NCBI GenBank assembly: GCA_030762895.1
Contig: CM061067.1
Coordinates: forward strand, 171,242,518 to 171,306,517
Reading direction: 5' to 3'
Length of the DNA stretch: 64,000 nucleotides
From: Sophora flavescens
Lineage: Eukaryota > Streptophyta > Magnoliopsida > Fabales > Fabaceae
The notes below the pieces were generated by a model. That model had not been told where the DNA came from, ran no database searches, and worked only from the letters and a program-made list of their open reading frames with translations. A program made the translations under genes and the position numbers. Position 1 is the stretch's first letter. Each line of letters starts with the position of its first letter. This document shows positions 49,817 to 58,918 of the stretch, piece after piece.

Positions 49817-50496
49817 CTTAGGAGTCAAGTGTAAGTAGTTTCTTCTCTTACTTAGGAGCCGAGTATAAGTAGTTTCTTCTCTTACTTAGGAGCCGAGTAT
49901 AAGTAGTTTCTTCTCGTACTTAGGAGCTGAGTATAAGTAGTTTCTTCTCTTACTTAGGAGCCGAGTATAAGTAGTTTCTTCTCGTACTTAGGAGCTAAGT
50001 GTAAGTAGTTTCTTCTCGTACTTAGGAGCCGAGTATAAGTAGTTTCTTCTCGTACTTAGGAGCTAAGTGTAAGTAGTTTCTTCTCTTACTTAGGAGCTGA
50101 GTATAAGTAGTTTCTTCTCGTACTTAGGAGCTGAGTATAAGTAGTTTCTTATCGTACTTAGGAGCCGAGTATAAGTAGTTTCTTCTCTTACTTAGGAGCC
50201 GAGTATAAGTAGTTTCTTCTCGTACTTAGGAGCTAAGTGTAAGTAGTTTCTTCTCGTACTTAGGAGCTAAGTGTAAGTAGTTTCTTCTCTTACTTAGGAG
50301 CCGAGTATAAGTAGTTTCTTCTCGTACTTAGGAGCTAAGTATAAGTAGTTTCTTCTCTTACTTAGGAGCCGAGTATAAGTAGTTTCTTCTCGTACTTAGG
50401 AGCTGAGTATAAGTAGTTTCTTCTCTTACTTAGGAGCCGAGTATAAGTAGTTTCTTCTCGTACTTAGGAGCTAAGTGTAAGTAGTTTCTTCTCTTA
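49817..50496. repeat. 34-bp tandem array, 20 units
   Basis: Units start CTTAGGAG and continue with CCGAGTATAAGTAGTTTCTT. The period is exactly 34 bases for 20 units (680 bp). Variants differ at two places: CCGAGTA / CTGAGTA / CTAAGTG and CTCTTA / CTCGTA. It is non-coding. Confidence 0.92.
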
Positions 50497-50586
50497 CTTA
50501 GGAGCTGATGGAATTTTATTTTCCAAGGGATAGCTTGATCTTTCGGGAGCCGGAGCTTAATCACTTTGTAGCCGCAAATCTTGTGA

Positions 50587-50960
50587 CTCTGGGAGTGGTA
50601 TCAGCCGAGCATCACTTTGCTCAAATAAATAACTTGATATGATGCTACATAACACAACATTAAAGGCGTGGAGCAAAACATACCAAAACATATTAGTTTT
50701 AAGCTAGATTTAAGGAATAATATCACCTGGGCACTTTGCGGCCTCTGATCTAGGCTTTCCCTGAAGTTGCTATGGTCGAGCTCTGGGAGTGGTATCAGCC
50801 GAGCCTCACTTTGCTCAAATAAATAACTTGATATGATACTACATAACACAACATTAAAGGCGTGGAGTAAAACATATTAGTTTTAAACTAGATTTAAAGA
50901 ACAATATCACCTGAGCATTTCGCGGCCTCTGATTTAGGCATTCCCTCGAGCCCATATGGT
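50587..50960. repeat. Tandem duplication of about 193 bp
   Basis: Two copies (from 50587 and 50780) share CTCTGGGAGTGGTATCAGCC, TTTGCTCAAATAAATAACTT and ACATTAAAGGCGTGGAG. The second copy lacks a short stretch around ACATACCAAA. Confidence 0.85.
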
Positions 50961-50968
50961 CGAGCTCT

Positions 50969-51103
50969 CCGAGCTGTGCTAGACGAGCTCCGAGGCCGAG
51001 CTGTGCTGGACGAGCTCCGAGGCCGAGCTGTGCTGACCGAGCTCCGAGGCCGAGCTGTGCTGACCGAGCTCCGAGGCCGAGCTGTGGTGGCCGAGCTCAA
51101 CCG
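50969..51103. repeat. 27-bp tandem array, about five units
   Basis: The unit contains CCGAGCTGTGCTGACCGAG and CTCCGAGG, starting at 50969, 50996, 51023, 51050 and 51077. On the minus strand it encodes STARPRSS-type repeats, which are not considered a protein. Confidence 0.85.
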
Positions 51104-51259
51104 AGTAGTCGGGAGCCGGGACTCAACCGAGTAATCGGTACAACCAGATCTCGGCGTGAAGTAGGAGCCCTCAGAAGGGCTTGGCGATTAGGCTGGGTAT
51201 CAACATTTCAATTTAAAACCTTTGACGAAGGGAGAGCGTGCTTTTTCGGCTGTTAATCA

Positions 51260-51345
51260 GACAGAGTGGTGCTCGAAGCTTGTTGGCATTTTGGATTTTG
51301 TCCACATGGACTATGTAAGTGCTCTTCTGGTTCTCAGCCTCGGCC
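51260..51345 (-). pseudogene. Fragment resembling a subtilase propeptide, captured in the Tat-type element
   Basis: The minus strand reads in frame EAENQKSTYIVHVDK, the start of the inhibitor I9 propeptide of plant subtilisin-like proteases. With a one-base shift in an A-run it continues SKMPTSFEHHSV. The fragment is about 85 bp, has no start or stop of its own, and directly follows the end of the NPF fragment. The match is from memory of the family pattern and is short, so it stays tentative. Confidence 0.5.
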
Positions 51346-52360
51346 TTAGTACTGCCTTTGCTTCTGCCACCTCACTGAGGCTTCAACTCTCCTTTTCTTT
51401 AGAATCATTTGGTGCTAACAATGCTTTATTGAGGAAATCGAATTGTTCAGAACTTTGATGGGGAAGTATTCCACCAGCTTTCTCTTCGATAGTCATGCTT
51501 GAAGGGGTAGTTCACCAATTTGTTATAGCTGCAATGAATACACGGCCAATTCTAAGAAAGGGGCTCTTCTCATGTCTATGAATGTTAATTCTGTAAGTCA
51601 TCATTCCAAGCAAGAAAACTAGCAATGCAATGATCATTGCAACACAAGGGATTCCAAATCCAAAAACCCAACTAAGGTTGTCCTGTATATAGTTCAAGAC
51701 ACCAAGAGTTGCCATGGAACCTGCACGCATTGTAAAATACCACCAATTAAAGAATGAGCTTCTATCTTTGTACTCCTTTGGATGCTGTTCATCGAATTGA
51801 TCTGCTCCAAAACCCTGAACACAGGGCTTATGTCCACCTTGTCCAATGGCGACCAGATAGAGTGAGAAAAAGAACAAGATCACTTGCACCCGAGGAGAGC
51901 ATGATGTGAATTTATTGCCAACTTCGCACTCAGAATTGGTGAGAGAAGTAAGCATAGCTGATAGTGTTAACAAACCTAGCCCCAAAATATAGAGGGAGGA
52001 AGAGAGTATGATAGCGCGGTAGCGTCCAAGAAGAGAGTCGGCAATGAAAGCTCCAAAGAGAGGAAGCAACGACGCCGTTCCAGACCAAATGTTGACATTC
52101 TCGGTAGCGGTGGCCGTACTCTGATGAAGTGGTCCTGTGAGATACGATATCAGGTTCGCCTGGATCCCATAATAAGCAACTCTCTCTGCCACTTCAACAC
52201 CTATGATAAAGCGAGCGGATCTCCAGGAGCCAGTTTTGGATCTGATGGCGGGTCGACCTTTGTAGTCAATAGCACTGTGAACCGTATCATCATCTCTATC
52301 TGTAACCGGAAAGAGATGAGCTTCTAAGAGAACGTCGTCGGATTGGGTGGATATGGACAT
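51344..52360 (-). pseudogene. Captured N-terminal half of an NRT1/PTR family (NPF) transporter, intron-free
   Basis: An uninterrupted 282-codon frame (52360-51512) starts MSISTQSDD and encodes the N-terminal half of an NPF (proton-coupled peptide/nitrate-type) transporter. Visible motifs are the ExxER proton-coupling motif (GVEVAERVAYYG), SGTASLLPLFGAFIADSLLG, GQGGHKPCVQGFGADQFDE and FFNWWYF, with about six hydrophobic spans. It stops at TGA (51512-51514) after AAITNW. The same frame continues with NPF-like sequence (GGILPHQSSEQFDFLNKALL), and a shifted frame gives EVAEAKAVLR. The C-terminal half is absent. NPF genes normally have introns in this part, so their absence suggests copying from mRNA. 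It is in sense with the element, right after the PBS. NPF5-like by memory, not searched. Confidence 0.8.
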
Positions 52361-52608
52361 CTTACGATATTGACTGTGTGTGGCTTATAGACTCTCTTTC
52401 TTGTTGAGACACTAGAAGATAGCAATCGCATTTGTCTCTGATTCTGGATTCATAACGATAAAGCATGGGTCAATTGCTGCTTTCTATCATATTTGGGTTT
52501 GGGTTTGAATCATTGTTAGTCATTTACTGTGCCATAGTTTTGATAGCTCATCTAATCAATCGTTCGTCAGATGTCGATGGATGTGTGGTCGGGGAAAGTT
52601 TGCCTCGG

Positions 52609-52625
52609 CCCCACGGTGGGCGCCA
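52609..52625 (-). other. Primer-binding site (tRNA-Lys type) of the Tat-type element
   Basis: The minus strand reads TGGCGCCCACCGTGGGG, complementary to the tRNA-Lys 3' end including CCA, two bases from the 5' LTR. Confidence 0.85.
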
Positions 52626-52627
52626 AA

Positions 52628-53337
52628 TGTTCCTGCCAAGATCCGTTTTGTCAGAATCTCGCCATAGAACGTGAAACCAAGGGGGTTATTTTATGATTTG
52701 GGCTTGACAGAATTCAGTGATTCCGGTCCTACGTATCCCAGTGGGAATCAAAGCCAGACGTAGTTCTAGGTTCATCCCTTGGCGGGGCGGTGATCTCGAT
52801 CCCTTAATTTTGTATCGGACGAGTACTAGGGAGCAAGGACTGTTTGATAGTCTCTTGGTCGACGCTAGTTCCTCTAACACGCTTAAGGGAGAGTCACCGG
52901 TGTACAGTGAAAAGTGAGTCTCTTATGAGGGGTACTCCTCCTTTTATAATAGAATTCCCCTATCTCTTAGAGATCTGATTTATCTCTTAATATTTTTTAG
53001 AGATTTGATTTGTCTCTTAATATCTTTTAGAGATCTGATTTGTCTCTTAATATCTTTTAGATATCTGATTTGTCTCTTAATATCTTTTAGAGATCTGATT
53101 TGTCTCTTAATATCTTTTAGAGATCTGATTTGTCTCTTAATATCTTTTTGAGATAATATCCCTTAATTTAAGGGATATTATCTCTTTTAACCAGATAATG
53201 TTATTTTGGATAATATCAGGATTTAATACCAATATCTTATTTCTTTAATTAAGTGATCTTTGATTTATTATCTTTAATTTCCGGACTGGGCCGGGTACTT
53301 GAGCTCGGTGGCCGGGTTAATAACCTCGGCCAGTACA
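52628..53337 (-). repeat. 5' LTR of the Tat-type element (six 30-bp units)
   Basis: Plus-strand ends TGTTCCTGCC and CCAGTACA. Six 30-bp units lie at 52973-53152, then the 35-bp palindrome at 53150-53184. The 90-bp length difference from the other LTR equals three units. Confidence 0.88.
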
Positions 53338-53342
53338 TGCTC

Positions 53343-53909
53343 TATGTAGAATCATGAATTATTCCGGTTTGTATATATTATAGATAGAGTTAAATGAAAA
53401 GGATAAATAAACACAATCAGGATAAATATAATTTATCATCTTATTGATATCCTTCATTCAATTGATACTGCTCTCTCTATATATCTCTGTCTCTTATTGA
53501 AAAATATTAATTTTAATTACCAGATTATCTCATAGTAATTTCGTGTGGTCTGTATACAAGTCTTGGGTAATTAGAAAGGAGCGTCTCAATTACCTTGGCA
53601 ATATAGAATGTACTAGAAAAATATACTACTACTCTATAACAGTAGTGGAAAGGATTTATTCATTTGCATGATGAACTCTGTACATGTAAGAACAGAGCAA
53701 CAAAAACTATCCACAAAACTCAGATTTTATTCCAGAGTCATCCTTGGTGAAGGGACACATTATTTGCATCCATGTTTGTTCTTCAAACAGTTTTTATTGA
53801 AAAAGAAAGCAAACAAAGAGAAAGTAAACAACTAGTGAGTTACTAGTTGTTTTTGGGTAAATTTACACACGCCAATGAAATTACCCACACTGGAGTTGTG
53901 ATTCACATC
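53343..53909. other. Intergenic sequence downstream of the MADS gene
   Basis: AT-rich and non-coding. The part next to 53910 is expected to include the 3' UTR of the minus-strand MADS gene. Confidence 0.45.
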
Positions 53910-54167
53910 TTAAAGGTAGGCATGCCTAAAACCCATATTATAATAGGCATTAGGAAGTGTAGAAGCAATATTAATCCCACTAGCACCAGGTTTGTTCTCA
54001 AAAGCATCATAACGTCCAAGTCCATTATTAGCCCCAACAATCGGTATTTGCTCCATCATGATTTTGCTAGCATGTTTTCCTAAATTCTTCTTCAGCTCCT
54101 CAATTGAAACCTTCAATTGGAGCAACTCATGCAACCCAAGATCATCAATAGGGCTCTCCCACCAAAA
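53910..54167 (-). pseudogene. C-terminal coding tail of the MADS gene, cut off by a premature TAG
   Basis: After TAG at 54170-54168 the same frame continues FWWESPIDDLGLHELLQLKV to the natural stop at 53910, with the WWE.PI..L.L.EL pattern of type I (AGL62-like) MADS proteins, then a Leu-rich helix and a C-terminal region. Together with the upstream part it gives about 219 codons, a normal length for this subfamily. No frameshift is seen, so the only visible lesion is the single stop. Confidence 0.75.
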
Positions 54168-54569
54168 CTATCTCTGCCTAGCTTTCCTCACATGATCAAG
54201 CTCTTCTCCTCGCTTCTTTTCAATCTCCAAATGGTTAAGAAGCTGAGTCAGCTGCATGTTGAGATCATGAACATTAGCATTTCTATGAGCCTCAACAAGT
54301 TGGTGAGCACTACACTCTGGTGCTGCAGGGTTTCGACTCAGATAACGATCAATGATGGACTCAACTTCTGGGTGACCAAAAGAGAATGCCTTATCAGCTG
54401 GAGAGAAAACTACAATTGCTATCTCCACCCCACAAAGGGTGCAAAGCTCGCTAGCTTTCTTGAAAAGCCCAGAACGACGCTTAGAGAATGTAACTAGTAG
54501 ATGACTTTTTTTGGGTATTTTCTCAATAGGAATCTTTTGGCGACCTAAGCTAGACTTTTTCTTCGACAT
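54168..54569 (-). CDS. Type I (M-alpha, AGL62-like) MADS-box protein, open for 133 residues
   Basis: A single-exon frame starts [18 protein letters not shown]. Residues ~9-68 form the DNA-binding MADS domain, with [32 protein letters not shown] and [16 protein letters not shown], the pattern of AGL61/AGL62-type factors known from endosperm and female gametophyte control. Residues ~90-130 are helical ([20 protein letters not shown]). The frame ends at TAG in a position where relatives continue. The product would keep DNA binding but lose about 85 residues. Close relatives are usually intronless, in line with this gene. A TATA-like element lies ~110 bases upstream. It could be functional as a short protein, or a new pseudogene. 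Confidence 0.82.
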   Translation of the reverse strand: MSKKKSSLGRQKIPIEKIPKKSHLLVTFSKRRSGLFKKASELCTLCGVEIAIVVFSPADKAFSFGHPEVESIIDRYLSRNPAAPECSAHQLVEAHRNANVHDLNMQLTQLLNHLEIEKKRGEELDHVRKARQR

Positions 54570-54676
54570 TGTTGAAAGAAATTAGTACAAACTTCTAAGA
54601 GAGAAAGAAGAAGAAGAAGAATAAGCCAAATGCTTCTTCTTTTGGTTTTGGATTCCTGGAGTGGAAACTAACATCA

Positions 54677-54688
54677 GTATATATATTG
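54677..54688 (-). promoter_or_regulatory. Candidate TATA box of the MADS gene
   Basis: The minus strand reads CAATATATATAC, about 110 bases upstream of the ATG. The leader between them has a CTT-repeat run (54600-54645), common in plant 5' leaders. Confidence 0.5.
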
Positions 54689-54699
54689 CTAAATCTTTG

Positions 54700-55619
54700 G
54701 TGCATATCATCAAACCAATTAATTTTCCATTTTTATGTTTTATTACTTTTTATTGTTACTCTAAAACTAGGAAGTTATATAATCTTTGATCTTAATACAT
54801 GATGATTAAAATATGAAACCTCTCATATATATTAGTTGGCATAGTAGAAGGATTTTTACTTTCGCAATATTGAAATCTTGATACTAAAACTGCAATCAAT
54901 TAAATTTAATATATTAAAAATTTATTCAACATATTTTTTTTCTTTACTGGCTCTTTAGCACATCTTAGTTGGACTCTCATTATGGTTTATCTTAAAGGTA
55001 TAGCCACATATAAAAGGACATTAAGCATCAGGTAAATTTTGCAGCTTTGCATAATTTTTTTAATTATATGTAGGTGTTGCATAACATATTTTAAATATAA
55101 AATGATTTTCTAAAACGTTATTTTCTAAAAAAATATTTCTGATAAGATATTTTCCTAGAAGTTATTTTCAATCAAAACAATTTTTAAAACAATGATGCAC
55201 CTTCATATATTTTTTTAATGCTTGATTTATTTACAAAAATGACTTTTTCCCTTTTAGGCCAACAAAATATTTTCCGTTGACTCATATATCTATATATTTT
55301 TTATTTTTTAATAAAACAAACGCCACCTTATTTATGCATTCAAGGGCTTCATTCCAATTATGTTGTACCCGTTATTAATTGGGAGGATTTTGTGATCAAG
55401 TATTAATATTAACAGTTGTTTGTATTCTTTTGGACGGTTGGCAACATAGTAAAATATTGGGTCATGCTAACCGGTGCCAGAAAGTTAGGGGATAAATCTC
55501 GAAAAATCCTCTAATGGGTTACATAAGGATATGGAGATTACAACAGATGGGTTACATGGCGACTGACTGGTGGTTAAGAAAAAAAAGAGGAGCACAAAAA
55601 CAGGTAATCAGATTGCAAA
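54700..55619. other. AT-rich intergenic sequence
   Basis: No gene seen. The last part (about 55450-55619) may already belong to the LINE, but its 5' end could not be fixed. Confidence 0.4.
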
Positions 55620-55639
55620 GAATAAGGGATTATAAAATC

Positions 55640-56295
55640 AAAAACAAAATCTTGGCTTTGATGTCCTCAATGAGAAATACGTGGAGATGATATTGCAACA
55701 AAGTTCTTTAACTTGTAACAAATTCAACGCCATTAATAGCAATGATATGGGCAAATCAGGAAAAGTAAATACTCATAAAATGAGTAATGAAGTGCATGCT
55801 AAAGATGTGGGCAAAAATCATCAGGATTTAAATGATGGGGACCAATCAAATAAATTCTGGAATAAACAAAAGAAGAGAAGCCATGACCAAGGGTAGGGGG
55901 CAACAGTTAAGAGTGGGCCAACCACAAATGATAAAAGCAATGTCGGGGCGAGCACATTTCGGGGGATGAACCAAAAAGGTGTGTCAAAAGGGAAATCTCC
56001 CATGCATGCACATGCAACTAAAAAAGAACCCATGCAATACAAGTTTGGTCCTTACGTGAACCATCAGCAGGCTACGGTGAAGTTGGACAAGAGTAAACAA
56101 CGAAACCTTGACCCGGATATTAAAACAACCATGAATATTGAACAAATTGGACCTAACCATTTTAGATTTATTGAGGAACCTCCTGATACATCAAAGTCCA
56201 TAATGCATGAGGAAGTTTTAGAATCCGAGGTGGAGGAATTTGTGCAAGAGACTCAACAGGTCAAAGAAGTTGAGATGCAAGGAAACTCACAATAA
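55640..56295 (+). pseudogene. LINE ORF1 C-terminal part, one in-frame stop
   Basis: The frame NLGFDVLNEKYVEMILQQSS continues through a Lys/Asn-rich segment to TAG near 55894, then in the same frame MNQKGVSKGKSPMHAHATKK, FGPYVNHQQ and an acidic end (EVLESEVEEFVQETQQVKEV) to 56295. No zinc knuckle or DUF4283 part is present upstream, so the element is 5'-truncated. RNA-binding gag-like protein by position; the sequence itself is poorly conserved. Confidence 0.6.
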
Positions 56296-56362
56296 TAGCA
56301 TCATGCAAGCTATTTTGTGTCTGTTTTTAATATTCTTTTTCTCAAAAAAAAAATTTATCACG

Positions 56363-58918
56363 ATGATGCAATTAAATAATATTTCCATTCTCTCCTGGAA
56401 TATTAGGGGAGCAAATAATAGCAAAGTCAAAAGGCGTCTGAAAGCCATCATTAGAAAAGTGAGCCCAACTTTTTTAGTGACTATGGAGACTCATATCCCT
56501 TTTGAGAGTACTAAGTTATTCTGGCAACAAGTTGGCTATATCCCAGTGGCTATTGTTGAAGCTGATGGTCATGCTGGTGGTCTTTGGGTTCTGATGCATA
56601 GTGGTAATAAATTTTCTGTTACTGTTTTGGACATTTGCAATTATGCCATTACTTTCAATATTATTTTAGGAAGTAGCTCTTGGAGGTGTACTGGTGTTTA
56701 TGCTGGTCCCATTCCCGTAAATGGTCCTGGGCTTTGGCAGCATCTAAAAAAGATTCATGATAACAACACTTCCCCTTGGGTTCTCATTGGTGATTTTAAT
56801 GAAGTCCTATCCCCGGGTGATCAACGGGGTGGTAATTTTATTCAGACTAGAGTGGATGCTTTTGCTCAGGTCCTGGATTATTGTGGTTTGGTTGACTTAG
56901 ACACAGTTGGAGGTCGGTTTACTTGGTATCGAAATTGTAGGGGTAACAGAGTTATCTCAAAGAAACTGGATAGAGGTATAGCTAATTTGAGTTGGCGTTT
57001 GGCTTTTCCGGAGGCTTTTGTTGAAATTATATGCCGTTTTCATTCTGATCTTAACCCAATCATTCTTAGGTGTGGTGGCCTTCCTCAAGCTAGAGGGCCT
57101 CGCCCCTTCAGGTTTGAAGTAACCTGGATTGTTCATGATCAATATCAGAAAGTGGTGGAAGAGGCTTGGTTAGCCAGAAAAGATAGACCATTGGAATCTT
57201 TATCAAAGGTTAGGGAGGACCCTATTACATTCAATCATGAAGTGTCTGGAAACATTTTTAAGAAGAAGAGCACCATTGAAGCCCGTTTGAAAGGTATTCA
57301 AAAGAAGCTTGAAATAGTGGACTCTTTGGCTCTTGTTTGCTTGGAGAGTCAACTTAAACAGGAGTACAACCAAATCCTCTTCTAGGAGGAGGTTTTGTGG
57401 TACCAGAAATCTAGAGAAAAATGGGTTAAGTTGGGAGACAAAAACACTGCTTTCTTCCATGCACAAACAGTTATTAGGCGAAAGAGAAACAAAATTCATG
57501 GACTAACCCTTCCTAATGGTATTTGGGTGGCCGATGATGTTATCTTACAAGAAGAAGCACAAAAATATTTCCAATCCCTTTTTTGCGCCCATTCTATGCC
57601 CAATCAAGTGCATTTTGAGGTTTCCAGAGTTCCTTCCTTGAATAATGAAGATTGCATCAAGCTTATGGATCCTGTGTCTAAAGATGAGGTTTCTAAAGCC
57701 CTCAACATGATGAAACCCTATAAGGCCCCTGGCCCGGATGGATTCCAACCAATATTTTTTAAGCAATACTGGCACATTGTGGGGATGACATTTGGAGGTT
57801 AGTGAGCCAAGCTTTTACTACTGGTTATTTTAATCCTTCCTTGGCTGAGACTTTGGTTGCTCTTATTCCAAATGTAGATAATCCAAGTAATTTTAAATAG
57901 TTTCACCCAATTAGCCTATGTAATACTATTTATAAAATTATTACAAAGGTGCTTGTCAATAGAATTTGCTCTCTTCTAAATGATATCATTGAGCATTTTC
58001 AAAGTAGTTTCTTGCCTGGAAGGGTACTTCTGATAATGCTATTATTCTGCAAGAGATCATTCATAGTATGCACAAATCTTAAAAAAAAATAATGGTGATG
58101 TGGCTTATAAGATAGATCTTGAGAAGGCCTATGATAATGTGGATTGGAATTTTTTAAAAAATTTCTTGATTGATTTTGGGTTCCCTCCCATCACGATCAA
58201 GTTAATTATACATTGTGTTACGTCCTCATCTCTTTCAATTTTGTGGAATGGTAAAAGAATTCATAATTTTACCCCTACAAGAGGCATTAGGCAAGGGGAT
58301 CCTTTATCGCCCTATTTGTTTGTTCTTTGCATGGAGAAATTATCTCTTGCTATTTTGGATGCGGTCAACAATAAAAAGTGGCTTCCCATAAAGACATCCA
58401 AGAATGGGCCGAATCTATCTCACTTATTATTTGCAGATGATGTGCTCCTTTTCACTAAGGCAAAAAGTTCTCAAGCTAGACTCATTGCTACTATGTTTGA
58501 GAACTTTAGCAAGGCTTCGGGGTTAAAGGTGAGTTTAATGAAATCTAGAGCTTTCTATTCCAAAGGTATATCTAGAGCTAAAATGGATAAATTCACTATG
58601 ATTTATGGAATTCAAAGTACTCCCAAGTTTTAGAAATGTTTGGGCTTCCCTATGTTTAAAGGTAGAGTGAGGAAAGCAGATTTTGATTTTATTATTGAAA
58701 AAATGCAGTGCATGTAGACTTGCTTCTTGGGAACATAGGTTTTTAAACAAGGCAGGGAAATTGACCCTTGCAGGATCGGTTCTATCCTCTTTGCCCTCCT
58801 ATTACATGCAACTATATTGGCTCCCTCAAGGTACCTGCAATGTGATTGACCGTATAACCAGGGATTTTATCTGGAAAGGTACCTCTGATATAGGCTTGAA
58901 TCTTGTTAACTGGCATAA
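56363..58918 (+). pseudogene. LINE ORF2: endonuclease and RT, multiple stops and frameshifts
   Basis: Endonuclease motifs are SWNIRG, METH, GDFNEVLSPGDQRGG and HSDLNPI. The catalytic SDH is changed to SDL. One TAG (57383-57385) is followed in frame by EEVLWYQKSREKWVKLGDKN. RT motifs follow: KAPGPDGFQPIFFKQYW, KIDLEKAYDNVDW, TRGIRQGDPLSPYLF and LLFADDVLLF, so the catalytic core is still recognisable. Breaks include a missing base near 57783 (before DDIW), TAG near 57898, shifts near 58025 and 58082, and TAG at 58631. Coding ends at WHNV where the LTR begins. Confidence 0.85.

Larger units (their letters stand above)
46276..53337 (-). mobile_element. Young Tat-type LTR element carrying captured host gene fragments
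   Basis: LTRs at 46276-47075 (3', 800 bp) and 52628-53337 (5', 710 bp) are flanked by TGCTC at 46271-46275 and 53338-53342. The PBS TGGCGCCCACCGTGGGG (minus strand, 52625-52609) is complementary to the tRNA-Lys 3' end. A G-rich PPT precedes the 3' LTR. In transcription order the interior holds an NPF transporter fragment, a subtilase-like scrap, 27-bp, ~193-bp and 34-bp tandem repeats, an antisense coiled-coil ORF and repeated GC-richer sequence. No gag, protease, RT or integrase was found. Apart from 30-bp array units the LTRs differ at only a few positions by eye, so the insertion is recent. Lineage is inferred from the PBS and the antisense ORF, which is known in Tat elements. Confidence 0.88.
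55620..58918 (+). mobile_element. L1-type LINE, 5'-truncated and interrupted by an LTR element
   Basis: Contains the C-terminal part of ORF1 (55640-56295) and ORF2 (from ATG 56363) with endonuclease and RT. At 58919 it is cut by the Tekay-like LTR in opposite orientation, so its zf-RVT, RNase H and 3' tail would lie beyond the right end of the window. It belongs to the same broad L1 group as the LINE at 38283-42951 but is clearly a different family: its ORF2 start reads MMQLNNISILSWNIRGANNS. Confidence 0.85.

Noticed and set aside
49817..50496. CRISPR-like regular repeat spacing
   Set aside because: Units are contiguous 34-mers without unique spacers, in a plant retroelement; same for the 30-bp and 27-bp arrays.
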